A program made the position numbers and the translations under genes. Source: Zelonia costaricensis (lineage: Eukaryota > Euglenozoa > Kinetoplastea > Trypanosomatida > Trypanosomatidae). Taken from it: a DNA stretch of 64,000 bases. The stretch is from positions 21,489 to 85,488 of the forward strand of contig JASAOO010003509.1 of the NCBI GenBank assembly GCA_030849075.1. The letters are read 5' to 3'. This document shows, piece after piece, positions 20,691-29,465 of the stretch (positions are counted from its first letter, which is position 1; the number at the start of each line of letters is the position of its first letter). The notes below the pieces were generated by a model. That model saw nothing but the letters and a program-made list of their open reading frames with translations, did not search any database and was not told the DNA's origin.

Positions 20691-22928
20691 ATGCCAGTCG
20701 AGGAAGACCCTATGATGGCGCTGGTGGAGTCGTGGGACACCTACCTCGTCCCACCAACGACCACGCCGGCGCCTGCGCCGCAGCGCCGCGGCCCGCCTGC
20801 AACCGACGCGCAGCCGCCTGCCGCTTTTGAGCCGTCTGCGTGGCGCTACCACCTCACCGACGCGTGCCCGATCTTTGCGCCAGACGAACGGCGCGGTCTC
20901 GGCGCAGGCGACCGCGCGGCCTCGTCGGCGTCTTCGTCTTCCTCCCTGTTGTGGCTGCTGACGTTGGTCAGCCGCAATGTGGAGCTCCTGCGTGCCGCGG
21001 CGCACCTCGTGCTGCAGTTCAACGCGCAGTTCGCGGCACTGCTGGCGGCGAACGAGGCTGCCGTAGGCGAGCTGCGTACGCGCCATCAGAACCAGCTCGA
21101 CTCTCTCCTCGAGGTCGCCGACAGCCACGCCGGGGCGGACATGATTGTCGACACGACGGTCACGGAGCGCGTCGTGCTGCAGCAGCAGGACGAACTAGAT
21201 GCGCTGGAGCGGTGCCACGCCGCAGCCGAGCTGCAGCTCGAGGCAGAGCTGCGTGAGACCTTCTGGGCATTCCTGAGCACGTCTGCTCCCGATGCCGTGG
21301 CCGCCGCGAACCGCAAGGAGCACGCGCTGGGGTGGGCCGACGGCGGCGACGCGTCTGGCGGCTTGGGCAGCCTCTACCGGGCCGAGGTGGATGTCAGTCG
21401 CTTCGCAGAGGTGCGCAAGCCTGTTCCCGCAAACCCGCGGCGTAGCAACAGCGCCGTGGCGCCCTTCTCGCCGGTCCGCATGGTCCCGGTGCGCACCATC
21501 AAGCTCAGCAACAAGGTCGGCGACGCGTCGAATGCCGCCGCCGCTGCTGCCGCCGCCTCCACGGTGTCCAGCGCCGCACAACGCGCGAAGTCTGCGCGGC
21601 GCTCCCAGGACGCGACGCTGCAGCCCATCATCCTCGACGTTTCGCCTGTTTCAGGGCTGGCGCGGTGCGTGGGCTGCTGCACTGGCACACTGCCAGGCTC
21701 CATCGCGTCCTCGGTCTCCAGCGCGGCGGAGGAGCACCTGCTGCGGCTGGCCCACACGCGCCACTCGGTGCTGCTCTTCATTGGCGCCGAGTCCGTTGCC
21801 ATGGACGTGCTGCAGAGCTGCCGGGCACCGGAGCTGCTGCTGGGGGCTGCACACAGCTGCCAGGACCGGTTCCAGCCGCTGCCCAGCCACCCACTCCTGC
21901 GCGTTCTCTTCACGACCCGATTGTGGGGAGCGAACATCGTGCTGCTCTGGAGCCCCGCCCAGGAGGGGGCGAGCGCGGCCGCGCAGACCGTCGTCGAGGA
22001 CGCGCTGGAGCTGGCGTACGCCTGGGACGCGGACATGTTCTCGGTTGCGGTGCTCGAGGGAGCGCGACTGCCTCACTACGCGCTGGCCGCCGGAGGTGGA
22101 GGCGCGGGCAGCGCATCACCGGCGTTCTCATTTGCATCGTCCGCCGCATCGGCGTCCGCGGCGTTTCTCGCCTCACAGGCGGTCTCCATGGAAGTGCTGC
22201 GGCAGCTAAGCAACGGTGTCACCCGCGAGCTGCTCGACACCGCCGGCACTCGCCGGACGCGGCGCTGGCAAGGAGCGGCGACGTGGATGCAACAGGGCAT
22301 CGGCAGCGGCGGAGCGGCCACCGTCGGCTCGCACATGTGCCCCCGCGCGGTGGGTGTGCTCTACTCGAGTCAGAACGCCGTGCCACCGCGTCAGTCATCG
22401 CCGCCTGGCCGGCAAACCGCTGCGTCCCCACTTCGCGAGAACGCGTCGATTACATCGATGTCGTCGCCGTCGTCGCCGGCGTCGCCCATCACCGCCTTCC
22501 GCGGACCCTCCGTCACCTTCAACACGCCCATGGCCATCCGCGCGTTTCTGCCGCTGGCGGAGGAGTACTTCGTGCGTGGCCGGCCGGACACGGCAGTGGG
22601 ATCGCCGTCCGCTGACGAGGCGGCGTCGCCACTCGGCGCCTCGCTCCACCGCGACCGCGGCGGCCCACACGGTGGACTGCGCCGCTCGCCATCCCGCTCC
22701 GCCGTGGACGGCGAGGACGATGATGACAGCTCCTTCAATAGCGATACCGAGCCGCGCTTCTCGCACAGCAGCTTCACCCGCACCTCGCCGCACGCTTCTT
22801 CTGCTGCGCTGGATGCGATGGGCGCCAGCCACGCGGACAGGGTAGCCGGCCTTGTCCGGCAGCGCGAGACGATGAGCCTCGAGTCGCTCATCCAGTACGC
22901 CTTCGGAGAGTTTGCCGAAACCCTCTGA
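20691..22928 (+). CDS. hypothetical protein, 745 residues
   Basis: I do not recognise this protein. Visible features: a Pro-rich N-terminus; a helical segment near 95-195 with Gln/Glu-rich coiled-coil character (VLQQQDELDALERCHAAAEL); and a compact central region (about 310-480) that is hydrophobic and has alternating strand-helix character, with VGCCTGTLPGS, HSVLLFIGAESVAMDVL and LLRVLFTTRLWGANIVLLWSP, so it is probably a globular alpha/beta domain. The C-terminal third is Ser/Pro-rich with acidic and phosphosite-like clusters and ends in a short conserved-looking helix. There is no signal peptide or membrane helix. The ATG at 20691 is chosen over an upstream in-frame one because the preceding 128 codons are C/T-tract sequence containing the splice signal. 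Confidence 0.82.
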   Translation: MPVEEDPMMALVESWDTYLVPPTTTPAPAPQRRGPPATDAQPPAAFEPSAWRYHLTDACPIFAPDERRGLGAGDRAASSASSSSSLLWLLTLVSRNVELLRAAAHLVLQFNAQFAALLAANEAAVGELRTRHQNQLDSLLEVADSHAGADMIVDTTVTERVVLQQQDELDALERCHAAAELQLEAELRETFWAFLSTSAPDAVAAANRKEHALGWADGGDASGGLGSLYRAEVDVSRFAEVRKPVPANPRRSNSAVAPFSPVRMVPVRTIKLSNKVGDASNAAAAAAAASTVSSAAQRAKSARRSQDATLQPIILDVSPVSGLARCVGCCTGTLPGSIASSVSSAAEEHLLRLAHTRHSVLLFIGAESVAMDVLQSCRAPELLLGAAHSCQDRFQPLPSHPLLRVLFTTRLWGANIVLLWSPAQEGASAAAQTVVEDALELAYAWDADMFSVAVLEGARLPHYALAAGGGGAGSASPAFSFASSAASASAAFLASQAVSMEVLRQLSNGVTRELLDTAGTRRTRRWQGAATWMQQGIGSGGAATVGSHMCPRAVGVLYSSQNAVPPRQSSPPGRQTAASPLRENASITSMSSPSSPASPITAFRGPSVTFNTPMAIRAFLPLAEEYFVRGRPDTAVGSPSADEAASPLGASLHRDRGGPHGGLRRSPSRSAVDGEDDDDSSFNSDTEPRFSHSSFTRTSPHASSAALDAMGASHADRVAGLVRQRETMSLESLIQYAFGEFAETL

Positions 22929-23129
22929 TAGGGGGCGGGGAAGGGGGGGAGGGGAGGGGGCCACCGCGCGGTTGCAGCCGGTCAGGGGCCCGTGCATCGG
23001 TTCAGTCACGGCGGTATCGTTTTGCTTTTTTTTTTTCTGGTTTCTCCGTAGTTTTATCGCTCGGTGTTGTGTCGTCTGCGAGAGGCTTCCTCGGCAACTT
23101 CTTTGTGTTGTGTGCCCTACCGCCCATCG

Positions 23130-23157
23130 TCCTCCTCCTCCTCCTCCTCCTCCTCCC
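23130..23157 (+). repeat. (CCT)n microsatellite
   Basis: About nine CCT units occur in the spacer; they create the artefactual Ser runs seen in one frame. Confidence 0.9.
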
Positions 23158-23743
23158 TCTCTCTCTCGCTCGTCTCTGCTGTTGTTGCCTCGCCTTGGTT
23201 CCGTGGTGGTCTGGGTCGTAGGCCACAGCTCGAACGCACACCGGAGACACCACACTTCCGGAATGGCGTCTTGGGTAGGCTCGAATATCCATGCATGATT
23301 TTGCAATGAAAGCTTGTGAGTGTGAGGGGTTGCCGCCGCGGCAGTTGCCGAGCCTTCATCCACCACAAGCGGTGGAAGGAGGGAAATTAACCTCATGGGC
23401 GTCTCCTCCATGCACGCCACGCCGGTGTGCAACTGCGACAGCACTTCGCTTCTTCGCAGCGATCGTCGGCCTTGGCAAGCGTTGCCCTGCGTTTGCGCCA
23501 TCTTCCCTCTTCCCACCGCTCTCGCTTGTCTTGTCTTGTTCCACGGCTGACCTCCACGCGTCCACGTTCTCTTGTGCCCACCTCCGCGCGATAACTTGCG
23601 GTGTTAGTTGCCCTGCGCCCCCCCCCCACCCACCCACCTCCCCCCGCCTTGTGCCAACGTGAACGACGTGCGGCTGGCCAACGCCACTCGGCAGACTCAC
23701 AGGTTACACTGCTTAGACTTCCCTTCGGCTGCCACTCCTTCAT

Positions 23744-23778
23744 CAGCGTCTCTTTCTTTTTCTTTTTCTTTTCTACAG
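23744..23778 (+). promoter_or_regulatory. strong putative trans-splice acceptor for the EHD GTPase
   Basis: A 30-base CTTT-rich tract ends in CTACAG, with AG at 23777-23778. It lies about 220 bases before the ATG and is among the clearest 3' splice signals in the window. Confidence 0.65.
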
Positions 23779-23999
23779 TTCCTCTTTCCACCTCACCGAC
23801 ACCAAAACACTCTGGCGTGCCCTTCAGCTCGCTTCGCGGTCCCGTTGAGCGGCGCACCCCACATTTGTAAACCATCACGGGGTGTCCCAGCCGCCTTCTC
23901 CTGGCAGAGCCAGCGACAACGGGCTATCGATTCTCTGACGGCTCTTTGCCTTTCACCACACTAACACACACACGATACCAACAAAGCCCGTTGCGTATC

Positions 24000-25691
24000 A
24001 TGGCGACACAGACGCGCTTGTCGTCCGCCGCGGTTTCGGCCACAGGCTCGGCCGCAGCGGGCGCAGCCACGCCGTCCAACGGCAGCTCTGCCGCGGCGCA
24101 GGCCGCGCTGCAGAAGGAGGACGCGTGGGACCGCCACATTGAGAACACGCTGCTGCAGCTCAGCCAAATGTACTCCAACCGCATCGAGCCGGTGGAGGCG
24201 CGGTACGACTACAATGTCTTCCAGCCCACCTGGTTTGCCGAGTCCATCAAGCAGAAGAAGCCCTTCGTCACCTTCCTCGGTCCCTTCTCGTCTGGCAAGT
24301 CGTCCTTCATCAACTACCTCCTGCAAGGCAACCACCTCCTCACCGGGCCGCAGCCGGTGACGGACAAGTTCACGGTGGTCATGTACGGTGAGCGGTCGCA
24401 GCAGATCCCCGGCAGCGTGCTCATGGCCGACAGCCGCCTCCCATTCCGCGGCCTCTCGCAGTTTGGCGACTCCTTTTCCGAGAACTTCGCCGGCGTCCTG
24501 GCCCAGCACCCCATCCTCCGCTCCGTCTCCTTTGTGGATACGCCCGGCATTCTCGAAGCCGCCGGCGAAACCCACTCGCGCCGTTACGACTACGTGGAGG
24601 TGTGCCGATGGTTTGTGGAGAAGAGCGACCTCGTCTTCTTCCTCTTCGACCCCACCAAGCTGGACGCCGGGCCGGAGCTGCGGCAGATCTTCAGCAAGGC
24701 GCTGCGCAACCAGGAGAGCAAGATCCGCATTGTCATGAACAAGGCGGACTCGGTGCGGCCGCAGGAGCTGATGCGAGTGTACGGCTCCCTGTACTGGAAC
24801 CTGTCCAACCTCGTCCGCTCCACCGAGCCACCGCGGCTGTACGTGTCGAGCTTCTGGGACAAGCCGTACCGCGACGGCACCGACCACGCGCTCTTCGTGA
24901 AGGAGAAGGAGGACCTCCTGTACGAGCTGATTGTCACGATTCCGCTGCAGTCGCTGGACCGCCGCGTCACGTCAATGATGCGGCGCGCAAGCGACGTGCT
25001 CCTCTTCGCCCTCATCTGCGCCACGTACCGCACGCGGCTGCCGGCCGTCTTCGGCAAGTCCAAAGCGAAGGAGCGCTTTTTTGACGAGTACAGCACCATC
25101 GTCAAGGACCTCTCCGCGCGCTACCACGTCAGCGAGAACAACTTTCCCCTGTGCGGGGACGTGCACACGTTCCTGAACAAGGTGGACTCGAAGGATTTCC
25201 CTGACATCGAGAAGCTGGAGAAGAAGGGCTGGATCAGCCTCCTGAAGAGCTCCATTGAAACAGACCTGCCCCGGCTGCTGCAGCCCATCAAGGAACACAC
25301 CATGGGCGACCCGCGCGAGCGCCGCAGCGCCATCATGCTGCAACGCAAGTACATTCAGCGCCAAGCGGCCACCGCGCCGGCCGCCGCGTCGACGCCGACG
25401 TTTCCGGGGCCGCACCAGGGCGGTGCCGGCGGCGCGGCTCGCGGGACGGACAGCATGGCCCAGCCAGCCCCCGCCGCACCGCCTGCCTCTGCCGCCGACA
25501 CGCAGGCGCAGATGATGCGCATGATGCAGCAGATGATGGCTACGCAGCAGCAGCAGCAACAGCAGGGGTCGGCGCCACCCGCTGCACAGCCCGCGAACAA
25601 TCAAATGCAGCTGATGATGATGCAGAACATGATGGCCATGATGCAGCAGCAGATGCAGCAGCAGCAACAGCAGCCGTCGCAACAACCCTAG
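24000..25691 (+). CDS. EHD-type dynamin-family GTPase lacking an EH domain
   Basis: The predicted protein has 563 residues. After an Ala/Ser-rich N-terminal leader (1-40), residues 50-400 follow the C-terminal EH-domain (EHD) ATPases closely. The P-loop is GPFSSGKSS (94-102), G3 is DTPG (180-183) and G4 is NKAD (247-250). Family blocks DPTKLD, QELMRVYGSLYWNL and VYVSSFWDKP are also present. A helical middle domain (about 290-450) follows. The calcium-binding EH domain that normally ends the protein is absent; instead there is an Ala/Pro linker and a Met/Gln-rich tail (about 490-563). EHD proteins oligomerise on membranes and remodel recycling-endosome tubules, binding ATP despite the GTPase-like fold. 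The ATG at 24000 is preferred to one 18 codons upstream, which falls in the CA-rich leader. Confidence 0.93.
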   Translation: MATQTRLSSAAVSATGSAAAGAATPSNGSSAAAQAALQKEDAWDRHIENTLLQLSQMYSNRIEPVEARYDYNVFQPTWFAESIKQKKPFVTFLGPFSSGKSSFINYLLQGNHLLTGPQPVTDKFTVVMYGERSQQIPGSVLMADSRLPFRGLSQFGDSFSENFAGVLAQHPILRSVSFVDTPGILEAAGETHSRRYDYVEVCRWFVEKSDLVFFLFDPTKLDAGPELRQIFSKALRNQESKIRIVMNKADSVRPQELMRVYGSLYWNLSNLVRSTEPPRLYVSSFWDKPYRDGTDHALFVKEKEDLLYELIVTIPLQSLDRRVTSMMRRASDVLLFALICATYRTRLPAVFGKSKAKERFFDEYSTIVKDLSARYHVSENNFPLCGDVHTFLNKVDSKDFPDIEKLEKKGWISLLKSSIETDLPRLLQPIKEHTMGDPRERRSAIMLQRKYIQRQAATAPAAASTPTFPGPHQGGAGGAARGTDSMAQPAPAAPPASAADTQAQMMRMMQQMMATQQQQQQQGSAPPAAQPANNQMQLMMMQNMMAMMQQQMQQQQQQPSQQP

Positions 25692-26343
25692 TCGTCTCGA
25701 CATCAGTTGTGCTGAGACGCAGCGGGAGCACTAGCGGAGGGGGGGGGGCGGGGGAGGGCATCGGAAATGCGCTTCCGCCCGCTTGCCGCCCCCACCTCAC
25801 GCGTCTTTCCATTTCTACCTTGCGTGTACTCTATGTCCTGGAAAAAAAGAAGCGAAGCAAAGGACAGGAAAGAGCAGCTGCCACAGACGCAGTGAACTGG
25901 TGCTGGCTACGCTGAGCCCCACGTGGAGGACGCGCTGGCGCTTTGCAGTGGACGGATCCCCTTCATCGCGCCTCCTTTTCCAGGCTCGGCGAGTGCGATG
26001 CCATGAAAGGGGGGCAACGGAGAGACGAAGTTCCCGCGGCCGTGTGTCGCCGTTTACGGAGCATTGATGTGCCTGTACCCTGCATCTACACCGAGACGGT
26101 CACAGGCGCACCAACGGGGGTCTCGTCAGGCGAGACGTCCAGGTCATCATCGCTGCTCTGCTCTCGTTCGGCAGCCTTGTCAAGCCTCACCGCTCCTTGT
26201 CTTCAACTTTCCTGCCGCCGCACTGCTTGGATCTCTTTCCCCTGTCGCAAAACGCGGGCCCCGCCCCGCCCCCCCTCCCCCCCTTGTGCACTCGACTACG
26301 CGCTCCCTCCTCCTCAGCGGACGCGTGCGCCTGTCTTCAGCTG
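25692..26343 (+). other. intergenic region
   Basis: No gene is supported. A G-rich stretch follows the EHD stop. The C-rich tract at 26255-26312 then leads to AG at 26316-26317, a likely acceptor 27 bases before the next ATG. Confidence 0.6.
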
Positions 26344-28614
26344 ATGTCCCTCAAGCGCCTGCGCGAGGATGGGGGTGACGGCGGCGAGGTGTCCGCCCTC
26401 CATGCAGCGCCGGGTCGGCCAGGCACCACCACCAGCGCGGAGGCACTCCCCGCACTGGCACAGTGCAACCCCCTCACGCAGCAGCCCTTCTCTGCCCGCT
26501 ACCGGCGGCTGCTCGAGGCGCGGCAGCGACTGCCCGTCTTTGAAAAGCGACACCTCATCCAGGAGACGGTGCGCCAACACCCCGTCACCCTCCTCGTAGG
26601 TGAGACCGGCAGCGGCAAGACGACGCAGGTGCCGCATTTCCTGGCCGAGGTGCGAGGCGCCTTCCCCGGCCTCATCGCCTGCACGCAGCCGCGCCGCATC
26701 GCCGCCATCTCTGTCGCGACGCGTGTTGCGGAGGAGATGGATGTGCACCTCGGCGCGCACGTCGGCTACCACGTCCGCTTCGACTCGCGCCAGTGCGACG
26801 CCACGCGGGTGCTGTACATGACGGACGGCATGCTCCTCCGCGAGGCCTTCACGGACCGCGACTTGGGCAGGTACAGCGTTGTGGTTGTCGATGAGGCGCA
26901 CGAGCGGACCATCGACACGGACATCGTGCTGGGGCTGCTCAAGCAGCTGCTCGCCCGCCGCCCCGACTTCCGCCTGGTGGTCATGTCAGCCACGCTGGAC
27001 GTGGCCAAGATCCAGCACTACTTCACTGGCGCCCCGCTTGTCCACGTATCGGGCCGCATGTACGACGTGGAGGTTCTCTACACGCCACAGCCGGTGCCCG
27101 ACTACGTGGAGGCGACGGTGTCGTGTGTCCGGCAGCTGCACGAGCGCGAGCCCGCCGGCGACGTTCTCTGCTTTCTCACGGGGGAGGCGGAGATTGAGCG
27201 GGCGGTGGCGGCACTTCAGAGTGCGCTGGGCCTTCCGTCAGCGCTTCCACAGAGCGACGCAGAGTCCGGCGCGGAGTCGTCGACGCGAGCGGCAACAGAG
27301 ACGACAACCCTCGCACCGCCGCACCCCAGCAGCGCCGTAGTGCTGCCCCTCTATGGCTCGCTGAGTCTCAAGGACCAGCAGAAGGTGTTCGCCGCCTACC
27401 CGCCTGACGTGCGCAAGATTGTGCTTGCCACCAACATCGCCGAGACGTCTGTGACGATTGACGGCATTGTCTACGTCGTGGACTGCGGCTACCAGAAGCA
27501 GAGCCTGTACAACTCCGAGGCACGCGTCGACTACCTCTTGCCCGCCGTCATCAGCAAGGCCTCAGCCGAGCAGCGCAAGGGTCGCGCTGGCCGCACGCGG
27601 CCCGGCAAGTGCATTCGCCTCTTCACCACGACCGACTACGCCAGCTTCCCGGACCAGACCCACCCGGAGGTACTGCGCACGAACATCGTCAACACGGTGC
27701 TTCTGCTCCTCACCCTCGGCGTTGCGAACCCGTGCGAATTCCCATTCATTGACCCGCCCTCGGACCAGGGCATGAGCGATGCCTTCTACCAGCTGCTGTA
27801 CTTCGGCGCCGTGGACGGCGACCTCGCGCTGACGGACTTCGGGCGGCAGATGGCCGCCTTCCCGGTCGACGCGTGTCTTTCGCGCATGCTGCTCATGGCG
27901 CCCAAGCACGGCTGCGGGGCCGACGCGGCGGTCGTGGCTGCGATGCTGGAGTCGGGCAACGCGTTCAGCCGCCCAGCGTCGCGGTCCAGCGAGGCTCGCG
28001 AGGCGCACGCCCGCTTCGAGGACGCCACCGGCGACCACGTCACGCTGTTCCGCGTCTTTCACGCGTACTTTGCGCACCAGCAGAACGGGGCTCGCTTCTG
28101 CTACGAGAACTACCTCCGCCACCAGACGCTGCAGCAGGCGGTGCAGATCTACAACCAGCTGCGCCGGCTGATGGGCCAGCAGAAGGTGCCGGTGCAGTCC
28201 ACCTACGTCCCGGAGCGAGGCTACGTCGACACGGTGGCTCTCCGCAAGGCCGTGCTGGAGGGCTTCTTCACCCAGGTGGCGTTCCTGCCACCCGCGGCGC
28301 CGCCGGACCCGCGCAAGGCGGCTGGTGACTCGAGCACGGGCGCGTACCGCACGGTGCGCGACGCCTTGTCCGTGGCGTTGCACCGCCAGTCGGTGCTCGC
28401 CGCAACACGCGACAGGGTGCGGGCGCTGCCGAAGTGGATCGTGTTTGACCGCCTCGAGGTGCAGGGTGATGCCGGGACGTTCATCAGGACCGCCTCAGCG
28501 GTGGAGGTGGGTTGGCTGCTCAGCGTGAGCGACCTTTTTACCGACGTCAGCGAGATTCCAGACGGTGAGATTGCGCAGGCGCTGCGCCGAGCCATGGAAG
28601 CCGCGTCGCCGTGA
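26344..28614 (+). CDS. PRP43: Prp43/DHX15-type DEAH-box RNA helicase
   Basis: The 756-residue protein belongs to the DEAH/RHA helicases. NPLTQQPFSARYRRLLEAR (42-60) is the Prp43 pre-helicase signature. Helicase motifs are complete: I GETGSGKT (86-93), Ia TQPRRIAA, Ib TDGMLLRE, II DEAH (183-186), III SAT (215-217), V NIAETSVTIDG and VI QRKGRAGRT near 410. The winged-helix, ratchet (HA2) and OB-fold domains follow, with a normal C-terminus. A Ser/Ala/Thr-rich insertion of about 40 residues sits before motif IV (near 295-330). Prp43 releases the intron-lariat spliceosome and acts in ribosome maturation. In trypanosomatids, where nearly all splicing is trans, the released product would be the Y-branch intermediate. 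The ATG at 26344 follows the acceptor. Confidence 0.95.
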   Translation: MSLKRLREDGGDGGEVSALHAAPGRPGTTTSAEALPALAQCNPLTQQPFSARYRRLLEARQRLPVFEKRHLIQETVRQHPVTLLVGETGSGKTTQVPHFLAEVRGAFPGLIACTQPRRIAAISVATRVAEEMDVHLGAHVGYHVRFDSRQCDATRVLYMTDGMLLREAFTDRDLGRYSVVVVDEAHERTIDTDIVLGLLKQLLARRPDFRLVVMSATLDVAKIQHYFTGAPLVHVSGRMYDVEVLYTPQPVPDYVEATVSCVRQLHEREPAGDVLCFLTGEAEIERAVAALQSALGLPSALPQSDAESGAESSTRAATETTTLAPPHPSSAVVLPLYGSLSLKDQQKVFAAYPPDVRKIVLATNIAETSVTIDGIVYVVDCGYQKQSLYNSEARVDYLLPAVISKASAEQRKGRAGRTRPGKCIRLFTTTDYASFPDQTHPEVLRTNIVNTVLLLLTLGVANPCEFPFIDPPSDQGMSDAFYQLLYFGAVDGDLALTDFGRQMAAFPVDACLSRMLLMAPKHGCGADAAVVAAMLESGNAFSRPASRSSEAREAHARFEDATGDHVTLFRVFHAYFAHQQNGARFCYENYLRHQTLQQAVQIYNQLRRLMGQQKVPVQSTYVPERGYVDTVALRKAVLEGFFTQVAFLPPAAPPDPRKAAGDSSTGAYRTVRDALSVALHRQSVLAATRDRVRALPKWIVFDRLEVQGDAGTFIRTASAVEVGWLLSVSDLFTDVSEIPDGEIAQALRRAMEAASP

Positions 28615-29465
28615 TGCCGCGGATTGGGAAGAGGGCAGCGGTTGGCATGCGCCGCATCTCCCGCACAGCTTGTGTCTCGAACTGTCTCCGCACGCGCCTT
28701 TGTGCCCGCGTGTGTGTCTGCGTGCTCGCGCACCGCCGCTCGCTGGTATTGTCGCGTCGACATCGCCCATGTCCGCTTCGTAAAGGAAGGCAGATGAGGA
28801 AAACAAACAGTCAGCTCTTACTTCTCGGCGGAGAGCAGGTGTGAAGCCTCCTCTCCCCCCCCCCCCCGGAAGCGCGGGTCTGCAATGCCCTCCTTCGCCT
28901 CTATTTTTCTTTTTGGTCGCTCGTGCCTCGCTCCACTGAGCCGTGAGTGGGGCGTGCTCTGCTGCTCCAATGCCCTGCGCCCTTTACAGTGCGTCCACTA
29001 CGCCCGCCGCCCTCCATCATTTCTGTTGTTCTGCCCTTTCTCTATCCACTTGCGCGCTGCTCCTGTGTGTGCGCGTGAGGTGCTTCTCGTGCCCAGCCGA
29101 CGGAAGCTGTCACGCCGCACACCCGCCGCATGCGGACTCACATACACGACGAGGCGACGCAAACGAACCACACGGCGGTCTCACCTTGGCCTGGTGCGCC
29201 GCTCTCCCTGGTCATAGATCAACACACAAAGAAAGAGAGGAGGAGAGCGTTGTAGAAACTGGCACGGCTGGCTATGCCTGCTCCCTTATAGATCATCAAG
29301 ACACAAACACACATCCACACATACACACGCACTCCTCGTACACCGACTGTGCGAGTGGTAACGGCACTCTTTGCCGCCCTCCTCTTCCTCCCTTTCCTCG
29401 TTGTACACATAGACAGTCCCTTACGCCCCCTCCCCTCCTCCCTCCTCACCTATCGTGTAGCGACG
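28615..29465 (+). other. intergenic region
   Basis: No gene is supported. It holds C13 at 28855-28867, CA-rich sequence near 29300-29335, and the acceptor tract listed next. Confidence 0.6.
29367..29412 (+). promoter_or_regulatory. putative trans-splice acceptor for the kelch protein
   Basis: A CTTCCTCC-rich pyrimidine tract (29367-29402) is followed by AG at 29411-29412, about 54 bases before the ATG at 29466. Confidence 0.55.

Larger units (their letters stand above)
22929..23999 (+). other. intergenic region with (CCT)n
   Basis: No gene is supported. It contains the G-rich start of a 3' UTR, a (CCT)n tract, and the strong acceptor for the EHD gene listed separately. Confidence 0.6.
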
